In this document: in pieces, positions 12,476 through 26,400 of the stretch
How the letters are laid out: the number at the start of each line of letters is the position of its first letter
Numbering within the stretch: position 1 is the first letter of the stretch
From: Psococerastis gibbosa
Lineage: Eukaryota; Arthropoda; Insecta; Psocodea; Psocidae
Length of the DNA: 64,000 bases
NCBI GenBank assembly: GCA_963971405.1
Contig: OZ020487.1
Location: 32,287,371 to 32,351,370, forward strand
Direction of reading: 5' to 3'
The notes under the pieces: model-generated
What the model saw: the letters and a program-made list of their open reading frames with translations, nothing else
Databases searched by the model: none
Told to the model about the DNA's origin: nothing
Position numbers and translations under genes: made by a program

Positions 12476-13179
12476 TATACAGTAGATACTTTAAGTATAA
12501 ATATAATATTCAAATTCTGAAAATTGGACCCCTCTCACTACTGGTGAACTGTGAACCTATACGCAGTATGTCCGTAACAATGCATTCGTCCGAAATAATT
12601 TCATAATTAAACTCAATACCTTTTCACCCCATCTCCGATGTCTTATTTCTGATAAAAACAAAAGGTTTCAAGAAAAAAAAGCGCGACTCTTCGTTAGAAC
12701 GACTCTTTTTCAAGGGTTCGTTAAATTGACAATAACAAGCTTACGACAAATTGGCAACTTCATCAGAGACTGTCGGACGTGGAAGGATCTAATATCGTGG
12801 CATTAGACGCGTGAGCTCACCTGACCAAGCAGTTTTCTCGGTTCGATTCAATTTCTGAAGGCATTCTTGGGTTTTCTCTCCTGTGTAGTTCCGTAGCCCA
12901 TGTTTCCTGAGTTTTCTGCAATTCAATCAAATGACTCCTGTTTTAGCTCAGTTAGGCCTAACACTGTTTCGGCGAGTGAAAGCCAATATCTTCCATTCAT
13001 AGATATCATGTACAAATTATATTAGCCTTATGGGATGGGGGTTATATATACATTTACTTGTATATAGGCTATATGAAGTAATGTACCGTATCTATTATCG
13101 CCCTTAGAAGCAATTACAGACGGTATGAGAACAATTTATTCATATTCATAGAGCCTATTATTACTTTAAATAAAAAATA

Positions 13180-13650
13180 ATAATATTTTTGATAAATGTT
13201 TCCTTCCAACATTTGATTAACAGAAAATTTCCTGTAAATTTAGGAAAGCCTATTTATTAGCTAACTAGAGCACTTCTAAAAGTAAATTAGTAGCCCGTAG
13301 GTACAGAGTTAGACAACAATAATATATTAATATACAATAATAATAATAATAATATTTTTGAAATTATTTTTCCTTCAAGCATTTGAATAATATAAAATTG
13401 CATAGGAATTTAAAAATGTGTATTTATTAGCGAACTACAATAGAACGTTTTCAAAAGTAAGGCACGAATAAGCCCGTAGGTACAGATTTAGACAAGATAA
13501 TAATATTTTTGATATGTTTTTCCTTCAAATATTTGTATAGTAGAAAATTTCATAGGAATTTAGGAATGTCTATTTATTAGGCCTAGGGAACTAAAACGCT
13601 TCCTAAAGAAGGCACGAATAAGCCCGCAGGTACAGAATTAGACATAGTAA
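13180..13650 (+). repeat. Tandem repeat, three units of about 150-170 bp
   Basis: Units start near 13180, 13350 and 13501. Each reads TAATATTTTTGA...TTTCCTTCAA.CATTTG...CTATTTATTAG...AGCCCG.AGGTACAGA.TTAGACA, with scattered differences. Confidence 0.85.
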
Positions 13651-14237
13651 AATGTCAGGAAGGGGGGAGGGGGTCATTAAGGGCTATGAATTCGCAAACA
13701 GCCTCGCCGTATTATTACTCCCAAGAGTTCTCTAACTTGCTCATCCCTGCAACCCTCTTGGCTCTCTGTTGACAAATGAAGGACCGAATATTTTATTAAA
13801 TGAATGGAGAATTCAGTAAAATATTAATGCACTAAGGCATTAACTTATGAGGATATACTCTGGCAGTGATCTAAACTGGGGTCTTGCTGGTTTAACCCAT
13901 AATGTGATCTACCTGCTTCTTCCTATTAATAAAATACAATGTTATGAAAAACTTTAATAGACAGTTTATGCATAATGTCATGAAGAAGTGTTTGTAAAAT
14001 TTGGTTTGTTCCGGATATTAATTTTTTATAAACCGAAATACCGTGGCACGACAATCCAATGAGGATCTAGGCATAAGGACTGGCATACGCCTTACACCGA
14101 AGGGCTACTCAGCCAGCAAAGCTACAACAGGACCCATGCATCTTAAATTCTTTTTAACATACCACAAACTCAACGGTTTCAATTCAGTTTATACAATTGA
14201 TCGTAGACTGTAATGGTATTTTCTTTAAATTTCTCAG
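13651..14237. other. Upstream flank / intron before first visible RGK exon
   Basis: No coding pattern. It should be intron, since the exon at 14238 begins within a codon. A short segment near 14040-14130 is GC-richer but shows no exon. Confidence 0.5.
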
Positions 14238-14446
14238 GAACTCCGGATTGAGTGGTGGGGATAGAAGCCCCTTCGACGGGTCCTGCTGTGGCAGCAGCTA
14301 CAATAATGTGTCAACCAGTGAGGCCGAGGAAGAGGATGTGACCAAGTACAGGGTGGTTCTTCTGGGAGACGCCGGGGTGGGAAAGACTGCGCTAGTCAAT
14401 CAATTCATGACCTCCGAGTACATGAACACTTATGACGCTTCTTTAG
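14238..14446 (+). CDS. RGK GTPase, first visible exon (P-loop exon)
   Basis: The acceptor is TTTCTCAG and the donor is GTGAGC. The exon begins with the last base of a split codon and ends one base into the next. It encodes a Gly/Ser-rich stretch, an acidic EAEEED segment, the first beta strand KYRVVLLG, the P-loop and MTSEYMNTYDASL. The reading frame is open upstream as far as 14197, but the pyrimidine-rich AG at 14237 marks the splice site, so no start codon is assigned here. Confidence 0.9.
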
Positions 14447-17400
14447 GTGAGCCACACTTTCATACATTTGCCTTTTTTTGCCATTTTCATATTTACATGT
14501 GCCAACGGCCTTACCAAGTTGAATCCACGAGAGCAGAGCGTGTTTCAAACTGAGGAAACCTTGGTGGTGTGCACAGTGTTGGCAGGGGAACATGATGGGA
14601 CATGATAACGCGCTGAGAATATACCAGACAGTCTACGTGCGTGTCGAGTCCTGGTCACCTCCTAATTAATAGCGTGACTTTACAATGTTCCCTAAGTCAA
14701 GTGGTTCGGAATCCACTATAATCAGGAGGTCCACCCTGTCAGTCAACTCCCCTTTCCTCGAGAAGAAAGAGTTTGCCCTTAGGGTGCCTCAAGTTAACAA
14801 ACAGACACACTCCCCCCGCCAGACTGACAGGGTTGCTTAAAGCAGAAATGCTGAAAGGCGTTAGAAACAACAAACAACAACTAAGTTCCCCAAGTGGTTC
14901 GGAATCCGCCATTTAAACGCGTTATTAAAACCAACCCACTTCAAAATTGTCTTGTCATGTTGGCACCAAAAGAAAGCGTTCCGCCTACACCTAGCATAAT
15001 GTTACAATGAACAGAAATTAATTCCTGTTAACAAAAAATTTGTGATTTTAATTAGCTCTTATTCATGTAAGTTAATTTGCATTGATTTTGGTTTATTTAG
15101 GATATTTTATACTTATTCCCAATTGGGATATTCTTTTACGTTGCCAATAGGCTTGCTGTATGTAATTAAGAGAATTTGGTAGCAGATTGCCCTGGCCATT
15201 TAGGCCTATATGCATCAATTAACGTCTGAGGTAACCTACCCTACGATTATTATTCTTATATATTGTACTACTTACGTAATTATGTAGGTACCTTGAACCT
15301 TGTCCTACCTCCCCAACGACTATATGTATAGTCGGTCATTATAGCTTTCCAATTTATACGTAGTATAAGGAAAGCTTTGTGATGGCCGAAATTTTCGATT
15401 CCGAGATTTCAACGTTTTGAGGTCCCAGGAACCCAAAAAAGTGGCTTTTACGAAATTTCTGTCTGTCTGTCGCTCAGTCGCTTTGTCTGTCTGTTCATCG
15501 ATTTTCAGGCAAACTACTAGATGGATTTTGATGAAATTTTGCATGTAGGTTAAAAAAAAATCATACCTCGGAATCTTTTTATTTATTTTGGTCTTACTCA
15601 ATTTGGGGGGGGGAGGTTATTCTCAAAAAACTCCAAAAAAACGTCTAAAAATTTATTTCTCAAAAACGGCTCCAACGATTTCTTTTAAATTCACATATAT
15701 TGTACTCGTTATTAATGTTGACAAAACGCGGGGGTCGCTTGCCCCTTCATAGTTTGCTTCTGGGGGTAAAAAAAATAAAAATAACTAAATTTTAATGAAA
15801 AATGACTAAAAAATAATTTTTCTGCGAAACCTTTCTATCGATGATTTCTACCTTCAGGCATGTTTTAGGTGTTAAATTGAGTAACGAAACCGGTCAGGTT
15901 GCTTTCCCAAAAAACTATTTGGGTTTGTGCAAAAAAAAGTTTTTGAAAAAATGATTGAAAATTTACGCTCAAATGCATTGCGTGCCCTGTCATTATTGCT
16001 GTGTGGTAATGTGTTGGTCTGACTTACCTAGAATAATTCTAGATAAATTATTTATCTCACCTCCGGTGACGTCAGGTGGACCCCCCCCCCCCCCCCCCCG
16101 AGATATCGGAAATTTAGCCATAGGAAAATTATTTACCATCAAATTAATCATTTTATCTATCTACTAATTTTGATAAATTGGAAAGCATGTTCGAGTAAAC
16201 TCGGACCGGTTCTTTGTATTATTTCTGAAATTTTTACTGATATGACCGTTGCCAAACTGGTTCAAGTTCTCGATGTCAACTTACACCAGCTAGTCAATGA
16301 TAAGATATTTTATCTGAAATATACCTACTGGAACGTTAATAGACAAAATTTTAAATAAGTTTCGCAGTCCTAGTGGATTAAAATAATAAATGAAAATCCA
16401 AATGGGTTGTAAGAATGGTATAGGGGGGTGCGTTTTCTGGGAGGTGCGTGCGGGGAAAACACCATGACCTGTCTATAAAAGAAAATTACAAAAGCCGCAT
16501 GGTTGCTGAATTCTAAGAAATGCCGGCACCAAAATATCAAAGCAAGCAACGCAGCAATGCTAAGACCCTTCTCCTCAAAAGTCCCGTCAGAACACAAGTC
16601 CTCACCCCTGCGGCCTGCCCCATTTTCTTAAGGGCACTTACCCCTGCCCTCCACGGAATTCCCATTAACATAGGAGTTAAGAGCGCTCGGGTGATTACTA
16701 TTTTTCAAATGGATGAACCTTGTATGCCATACTCACAGTGAAATAGCTGTTTATATGGTGGAAAAAACAAAAACTCAATGCCTAGGCATGTTCAGTTACG
16801 GTTTGTACAAAAATAATGAGGTCATTCCATTCTTGAACTGTATACCGAAACATTGCTTCAAGAGAGAATTACAGTAAGTGACGTCTATGTGCTTATGCAT
16901 AACTGTTGCTGACTCGCTGTTTTTCGAGTGGAAATGAGGGTTTTGCGTGTCTTTTTGCCAACTTTTCCAGCTTTCATGTTTGATAACATCTCCATTAAAC
17001 TGCTGCTTAAAGCACGAGTTAATTAGTAGATAATGTATTTTGAATGTCTAACGGATATCATAAGTGCAAAGTCCTGGTCGAGTAAATTTCAGGTCTAACC
17101 CGTCGCTGGGCTACCTGGTAGATAACGCGGCGTTTAATGGACAAGATAATTCCTCTGCTGGCAGAGTTGTCTCTTTTAGCAAGCTATTTCATGCATTTCA
17201 GGTGTGGAGCCACCTCAATTTAGTCCATAGTGGTCTCATGATCGCTTCAGCTGAACATAAAACTACCTAATGAAATACTGAGTTTTGACTCCACTTTCTA
17301 ATTATCGGTGGCCCTACATAATTCGACTTTCAACAAAGGTGTTTACTTTATCACTCATCATCGCTACTAGACGAATGCCTGGATTATCTGCACCTTGTTT

Positions 17401-20400
17401 CTGGCGTGCTTTGGGCGATGGGTTATTTTTTGGTACCATAAGAACTACTACTTGTCCAATGAGTCCAGGGCCGTTCGGGTCGATGGCTTGGGGCCTATGG
17501 GTGAGATTGGGGCCTGTGTTTGGTGGTACCATAAAAATAAACATTACCTAATCATGAATATTAGAGTGCATTAAAATTCAAAGTACAAATTTTTCTCCAG
17601 CAGCCTGATCGAGGCGATTATAATACCGGTATTTATTTAATCCCCTGGTAAACAAGATAATTTTATAATGGAAAGTGCTATTCAAAATTTGTTTGTTTAC
17701 AGTTATAATCCTAGGGTATTTATTTAACCCCGGTATTTATTTAATCCCCTGGTATTAAAAATGTGAACAAGATAATTTTATAATGGAAAGTGCTATTCAA
17801 AATTGGTTTGTTTCCATTTTTAATACCAGGGGATTAAATAAATACCGGTATTATTATCGCCATGATTAGGCTGTTGAAGGAGTGCACCCGGACATCTACC
17901 CCCTCCGTCGATGTCACAATTAAAGCCGCACCTATAAAACCGTTCTGGTCAGGACGTCATATTGTGTGTTTGGGGAGGGGGGAGGTAAACTTGCCTTGGA
18001 TACGATATAAGGTCTCCAAATTATTCGATCCGCCCAAAAATTGACTCTTAATGTTTGTGTGTGTGTTGAGGGTTGGGGAGCATTAACCCTTGACTCGCGG
18101 CCCACTGAATCTCTCTACGGCTTTGAGTGAGTCCTTCCAGATTCTCATACTGCCCTTCTTCAGTTGTTCGGAATACTTGGAAGCCCAGCACCGCGACATC
18201 ATCGAGCACATGATCCTTCCATCTTGCCTCGGGAATCCGGGTGTTTTATAGGTCTACCTAACAGCCTGTCTTTTCCTGCTGTAACCGTACCATTGGTCAT
18301 GGCTTCATGGACACGGCAAAATCAAACCATCACATGAGAATCTTTCTCTGAATAATCCAAATTATGGCTACATTCAGAAGCCCGTATTCTCTAACATGAT
18401 GCTTTACAGGGACTATGAAATCCTGTCCCACTGCAGCAATGGAGATAGTACTGGAGTTCCCACCCCTCCATGTTGGAGTGGAAACTTCAGCCGAAATGGC
18501 ATTATTAGGAGCGGGGTAAAAAGGAGTGGAAGGGCAATTAAGAGAGACTCAGCCTCTGTGACTACGTCTGACCACTGCCTGGATATGCCAAGCGATAGAA
18601 TCCATCCAAAATACTGTTTTAGGAGGGAATTCGAAACTATATTAGGGACAATGAAAGAATGCTGCGAATCAGCAGGAATTCCCAATAGTCACACAATCAA
18701 GTGGTTTACTGATGGCTCTAGGCTAGGAAGTACCAAACCAAGAACAGGCCTTGGCGTCTTTGGTCCTAGGGTTAAATATCTGGAGTCTCTTAGGGAGACA
18801 ACTATAGTCTTGCAGATTCTGCAATGAAGGTGCGGAGGACCTGCGATGCGATGCGATGCGATGCAATCGCACGAAGAAGAGCAGCATGCTCGGAAAGCTT
18901 GCAGTTACATGTAAAAGACCTGCCACTTCTGAATCCCCTCAAGATTCTGGCTCTCCTGAGGGAGATAGGCCTCGAGAAAGTGATGTAGATACTTTGTTGT
19001 AGGGGGCACAATAGGCCAATAGGCTTAAGTGCACACAGGTAACACCTGTACCCCAATTTAAAAAAAAATAATAAAAAAACGGTCCGAGTTTACTCGAACA
19101 TGCTTTCCAATTTATCAATTAGTAGAGAGAAAATGATTAATTTCATGGTAAATAATTCTCCTATGGTTAAATTTTGGATATCACTGGATCCACCTGTCGT
19201 CACTGAAGGTGACATAAATTCTAGATAGGTCAGACCAACACATTACCACACAGCAATAATAGCAGGACACGCAATGCATTTGAGCGTGAATTTGCTTTCA
19301 TTTTTTCAAAAAAAAATTTTTGCACAAAACCCAATAGTTTTTTGGGAAAGCAAACTGTCCGGTTTTGTTACTCAATTTAACACCTAAAACATGCCTGAAA
19401 TTAGAAATCATCGGTTATTTTTTAGTCATTTTTCATTGAAATTTAGTTATTTTTATTTTTTTACCCCCAGAAGCAAACTATCAAGGGGCAAGCCACCCCC
19501 GAATTTTATCAACATTAATAACGACTACAATATATTTGAATTTAAAAGAAATAGTTGGAGCAGTTTTTGAGAAATATTTTTTTAGACATTTTTTTGGAGT
19601 TTTTTGAGAATAAACCCCCCCCCCCCCCCGCCAAATTGAGTTAGCCCAAAATAAAAATAAAAATTCCCGAGGTATGATTTTTATAAATCTGCATGCCAAA
19701 TTTCATTTAAATCCACCGAATAGTTTGTCTGGAAATCGATGAAGAGGCAGACAGAGCGACCGAGCGACAGACAGACAGACAGACAGACAGACATTTCGTA
19801 AAAACTACTTTTTTGGGTTCCTGGTACCTCAAAACGTGTAAATCCGTTGAAATTTCGGAATCGAAAATTTCGACCATCACAAAGCTTTCCTTATACTACG
19901 TATAAATTGGAAAGCAAAAAAGTCTACCTACACCTAAGTCCTATCAAATTTGCTTATGCGCGCTTCCAGAATCCATTCAACGCACACTACTTTAACCATT
20001 ATAGCCTACTTTCTTTCATTTGTTCAGAATCCATCTAAGTTGCTTAAAATCTTGGCAGTTGCCCCCGTAACCTACATCCCCCATAAAATAGCCATCCTTC
20101 TTCTAGACTTGACATGAACTAATCTATCATGCTCAGCCTTTTTATGCGGCCAAAAACCATTAGTTATCCTTCTCAAGAGCACAAAAGTGTCGCGCGCTCA
20201 ATACGGATTTCGGCTTGCTTTCATGATTTTCTTACATCTATACGGCCTGGATGTTTAATTACTGACGGTGCTGCAATTTTTGTTTCGCACAAAAGAAAAT
20301 TGTGTAGCCTACTCTACTGCAGTCTACATGGTAACTGTTCAAAGTAAGCCTCCGTTAGCTACAACTATATATGGCTTAGACGCCAATTACACCGACGTCA

Positions 20401-23400
20401 ATAGTAATAGTAATGGTGATATTGACGTGGTAGCAGACATTTTTAGATTGTCTTTAATGTCTGCTACCACGTCAATCACGTCGATATCACCATTACCATC
20501 GCTATTGACGTCGGTGTAATTGGCACCTTAGGCCTTAGTCCAAGTGTCCGGCACCATCGTATGTCGCTGTCGCTACAAGGAAAGAGTAGACGAGGAATTA
20601 AAGATCTCGAAACACTGAGTTGGTATACAAGGATTGGAATTAGCAAAATGTTCCATAATATTTAATTAATGGACCGACAGTAATTATTGGTTTCTTGGGC
20701 ATTATTTTAACGGACTTTCGGCCCTTCGAAACATAATTATTTGAAAATTTCAATCTATCCGTTTTCTGAAGAATAGAAAGAAGAAAGAAAAAAGAAAATT
20801 GTCTTTATTTTCCATACGGGTCAATCGGCCCACTTTTACAATTAACCCATAATACGGTATTATAAAATAATAATAATCATAAAAATAAAGATGTATGTAC
20901 GGAGTACATTCCTTCTACATTCGCTCCTCATTCATATACCGTTTCATGAGAAAACTGTGACAAGCCACCCTGAAACTCCCCAAAATTTTATCATTTCTGG
21001 TGAGATCAGGCAATGAGTTGAAAAGCCTCGCCGCCTGCACAGCAAACGAAGCACCCTGCGCTTGCGACCTATGGATGGGCGTAGATAGTTTGTTTTTTAC
21101 CCTAGTATTTATGTTGTGGTATGTCGCTAAGAACTTGAAATATTGTGTTAAATAGAGGGGTAATAATTGAAGCCTACATTGAAAAGAAATTCACGGGACA
21201 GCATTATAACTAGGTCTACGTGTTCCATAGAAAGGTGCTACACATCGGTGGTTAGTGTAAATTCTGCTTTACTTTCGGGATCTAAAATTTAGTTCACTTT
21301 TTCGCACGGCTGTATACCGGATTTTGGTTTTAGGAGGATTACTGATAAACTCAGGAAGAGTAGGTACTCTACCCACCTGTGGCTCAAAAGTGCGGTGTTT
21401 TTTTTATAATGCGGGTAGCCTTCATCGCACAGTGCGTTCTGCGATAGTAACTTTCCCTCAATCTCAATTATGGCCATAGGCCTATTATAGACGGAATACT
21501 GACAGAGGCGCCCTTGCCACACAGAACTAAATTTCCCCAGGTAATTTGTCCCTTGCAATTTAAATTTTGGAGAACAAAAAAAGTTGTTCTGTTTTTTTTT
21601 TCCCCGTAGACAAATAGCCCAGGGTAGATGAAAAATTGTGGGGAAAAAACGTCAAATTATAGCAGAATGAAACACATTGGAAATGGAATATAATGTGTCA
21701 GAAATTAAAAGAAAAATAAATTAAGGGCGAGTTCGGGAAGTAGGTAGGGGTGGGTTTTTAAGGGTGAAATACGGTACATCTTCATTTCCGGCAAAACTAC
21801 AAGCCCTATGGAAAAACGTCAAATAGAAAAAAGGTAGGTAATAAGAATATATACAACTGGTTATGGTAGAATTAGGTCAGGTTTAGGTTAGGGACCAACC
21901 AAGGAAGACGTCAAGCAAGATATGAGATGTGGAACCTGCACTTGGCACTCAACAGAATCGTCCAGGACAAAGATGAATACAGGAGATTTGCGTCGTGGAA
22001 ATCATGTGACCAAGTTGTGGGGTTGCAAGATAAAGAAAAGAAAATAGTGGCAAATGTTTTTTGCTTTTTGCTGCTTCATTGCATGCGCTGTGGAAGGCCA
22101 TCTATAGCTGGCCTGGTGGCCAAAGGTCAACAGTCAATTTGTCTGCTGCCACGCAGAACCATATTGCGGTAATCCATTGGAGAAGAGAGTCTGTAAGATT
22201 TCTGTCTTAATATAAATCCTGCGATCCAAATGGAAAACATATAAAGTCGGGATGAATGGTTAATGGAAAACCACAAGAGTAAATTGAGGGATAAAACTGA
22301 CGAAAAGTTGGCAGCCGGCAACATAAAAATATCTCAATAGCTCAGACTGGCGGAAAAAAAAACACGAACGAGGCGGAGAAAGCAGAGAAAAAGTAAATAA
22401 CTTTTACCCCTCAGATGCCTTATACTCACCACCAGTTAATGCACATACCCTGTTTTTCAATTTCAAAAACATCTCACGGAAAAATAAATTTTTCCTCCCT
22501 ACATTGTTTCTTTGCCTTGGGCTTCCTTCCGCAAAGTTTAGATAAAAGACTAGGAAAATAATGTGGAACGTTTAGCAATAAAGCTCTCGTAAGCCCATGA
22601 TGACTTTTTGCAGCCTTCGAAGGGTTCTGCATGTCTAGCACGGGATGAAAACACTTATCCAGGAATAAAACTAAATTATTCGAAATATACCAGAATGAAT
22701 GTAAATTTAATTGCGGGAATAAATTAACAGAGATTAATTGCTATTCATTGTTCCATGTGTTTAACTATCTCTTTTCTGTGCTTTAGTGGCACCGTACTGC
22801 TAAGCAAAATACCATTTCCCCTGCTATAGACGGTATTATTTTTACAGAGATTAATATTTATTGTACCATGTGCTTAACTATATATTATCTTTACTGTGCT
22901 CAATTGGCACCAATATGACTATAAGCAAAATGACATTTTGTCTGCTTTGGACCGTATTATTTTCACAGAGTATAATATTTATTGTTCCATGTGCTTAGCT
23001 ATTGTATCTCTTTTCTGTGGTTTATAGTGGCACCAACACGCGACTAAGCAAAATGGCATTTCCTCTGCTTTAGACGGTACTATTTTTACAAAGATTAATA
23101 TTTATTGTACCATGTGCTTAACTACATATATTATCTTTTCTGTGCTCAATTGGCCCCAGTATGACTACAAGCAAAATGACATTTTGTCTGCTTTGGCCCG
23201 TATTATTTTTACAAAGATTAATATTTATTGTTCCGTGTGCTTAGCTATTGTATCTCTTTTCTGTGGTTTATAGTGGCACCATCACGACTAAGCAAAATGG
23301 CATTTCCTCTGCTTTGGACCGTAGTATTTTTACAAAGATTAATATTTATTGTACCATGTGCTTAACTATTGTATCTCTTTTCTCTGGTTTATAGTGGCAC

Positions 23401-26400
23401 CAACACGACTAGGCAAAATGGCATTTCCTCTGCATTGGACTGCATTATTTTTACAGAGATTAATTGCTATTTATTGTTCCATGTGTTTAACAATCTCCTT
23501 TCTGAGTTTTAGTGGCTCGAAAATGCTGAGCGAAAATGTCATTTCCTCTGTTTTGGACCGAATAATTAATTATTTTTACAGACTAATAGGCCTACGCCTA
23601 TTCATTGTTCCATGTGCATAACTATCTCTTTCCTGTGCTCTATTGGCAGCAATATGACAAAGCAAAATGACATTTTGTCTGCTTTGAACCGTATTATTTT
23701 TATTATCGTATTTGAATGGTTTAAATCAGGGGTTCCCAAACTTTTTTGTCCGTGGACCACTAGATTAGGCGGGGTTTCCACCGACCTCCCATTCCAGAAT
23801 GCAAATGACATTGACGGAAATTTTGGTTATAGTTATAGTTAAAATTGATCAATGATCAAGTACATTTTATCAGATTTCTATAATAAGAAAAATTCAAATT
23901 TCCGTCAATGTCACTTGCATTCTGCAATAAGAGGTCGGTGGAAACCCCGCCTTAGTCTTGAATGTCTGCTACCACGTCAACGTATGTGCATTCTGCAATG
24001 AGAGGTTGGTGGAAACCCCGCCTTAGTTTATGATTTTCTGTGGACCCCCATGGCTTTGATAGGAAAATCCTTAAATTCTAGGACCAAAATTATTTAGCTT
24101 GTGCCTGGTATTGGGCGGATTTTGTAGTTCAGTGCCAGGACTTACTGTATTTTATTTTAAATTTCCAATAACTCAGTTGTTTTATTTTCTTATTTCTTAC
24201 TTTGATCCATAGACAACAGTATGGAAGCCCCTGGTAATTCCCGGGTAAGTTTTTTTTTCATGGGAGGCCTGCTGATTTATTTGAAAATGTAATAAACAGT
24301 CGTGACTGCTGACAATGATAGAAGCAACAGATGAGGACGTTGAAATTTTTGATGTGGCTGGGGATTTTGAGGTTACTGCTGTACGTTTACCACAAAATAT
24401 ACACTACAGCCCTGATTAGACTAACGAATCCCCCCCCCCCACAACACAATACCGCACAAGTGCAAACAAGGCGTACACAAGGGGTGGTATGGGTTGGCAC
24501 ATACCACCCTAAATTCGTTTCTCCCCTCAAGGACAAGCTTTAATAAAGCTTCCTGCTACTACGATACCCTACTTTATAATTTGTTGTATTTAATAAATAA
24601 TGAAATGTGAATGTAAAGACAAGTGCTGCGCATATCTTGGAGAGATAATGTCCCTAATGCTGAGGTGCTAGTTCGAATGGATAGAGAAGCCGAGTTGCTG
24701 CTGACCGTTGAGAAACGGAAACTAGCTTACTTCGGCTTTGTGCTGAGAAACCAAAAATATCGCTTTATGCATGTAATAATCCCTACAATCGAAAAAACGT
24801 CGGCGTCGGGAGAATTGTCCTTGTGTACCTGACCTTAATGGTACCTCCCCGTTGTGAAGAATAGATTTTGTATAAAATATACAGATGTGCGTGGGACTTG
24901 TCTCTTAATTAATTAGGGATTGACCCATATCCATATTTAGCCCATGTAGGAGCCCAGACAACTATACAAGTCGTCCGTTGAAGTTTATTCAGTGCGATGG
25001 CACAAATATAAAACGAAATCCAAGGAAGAAAATGGCGACCTACGCTAATTAAATTTAATTAACTTAATTTATTTAGAAAGCTTGAAATGTTTTAATCTGA
25101 AAATATATAGCTGCAGAGGGGAAACTTCGTTAAATTTACCAATTGGGAGAAACCGGGGTTGTGAGAATCTAAGGAAAATATTTGGAAAAGTCATAAGGAA
25201 AGGTGTACTTACCTAGAAAATTAATTTCTTCCATCCTTCTTGTGATCCTGTTTTTCTCGTCAACCTACACTCTTTTATGAAAGAAAGAAAGGAAAGAAAT
25301 TGTCTTTTCCATACGCGGGCGAATTTACTAATTGTATTTCGGATTTTCCCTTTCACCACTGGCGGTTTAAAGGGGGGGGGGCGCATGGGGGCCCTTGACA
25401 GTTCACAGGTGCATTTTAGTATACTCCTTTTTGAAAAAATAAAGTGAAAAGTGTTTGGAAGTGAAACAAATTAAAAAGTCGGGTCGGGTCTGATCTCTTG
25501 TCAATGCCCCCCCCCCCACACCTTTGAAAATTTTGAAAAATAAATCTTGATTACGTCACTACGGGCAGATATTTCAAAATGTTTATAATGCAGAGAATGA
25601 GCGAGTCGAACCGAAATTAGAGGATACATGGAAAAAAACTGGGCTTGGCGGGATTCGAACCCACGATCTACGCCTAACCGGGGCGTCGTCTTAACCGCTG
25701 GACCACAAGACCCGAAAAGTCCAGTAAATGCCAAATCCTCTACTTATGCTCTAATTGACATGTTCCGTGTTGCTAGACAGGTTAGCTCAACTACACAACT
25801 ACAACAGATCTGTGCGGGAGTTTACTTAATTGCATAAAGGCAATGCTTTATTCAATATATTGTAGTATTATAACGCCCCGGTTAGGGGTAGAACTTGGGT
25901 TCGAGTCCCGCCAAGCCCAGTTTTTTTCCATATCCTCTAATTTCGGTTATAACGAGGTGGTTACCTCTTTAACCAAAGTTAATTTAATGTCAGTGTTATA
26001 TATACCTTATAATACTACAATATAATGAGCGAGTCCATTAGACGAAATTAATTAATTCCTCTTTCCACAACCCCGAAATCAAAATAGAATAGGCCTAAAC
26101 CTATTTGTTATCGATTAAATTATAACGTCATACAATACATTGGCTTACTAAATGGAGGGGGGGGGGCAAATACCCCTCTGCTCCTCCCTTGTATCCGTCT
26201 TTGCAGTATGGTGTATCAGACACTGTATCGTATTCTACACTTCTACAGCGTCTGTATATATAGTTGGCATATATAATGTAGGTATATGACTAACCAGTAG
26301 ACCCGGCAGACTTAGTTGATGGCCTAGCAGGGTAATTTCCGTGGCCTCCGCTACATTTTCCATTGGGTATACAATACTTCCCCATTGGTGCCCGTTTAAA

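Noticed and set aside
17314-17544. Proline-rich minus-strand frame
   Set aside because: No family recognised. It contains two copies of TGGTACCATAA-type sequence, suggesting repeat DNA.
21927-22060. LINE C-terminal tail (ALNRIVQDKDEYRRF)
   Set aside because: The resemblance is too short and weak to report as a feature.
22780-23640. CRISPR-like array
   Set aside because: The repeats are head-to-tail 120-bp monomers with no unique spacers, in a eukaryotic intron.
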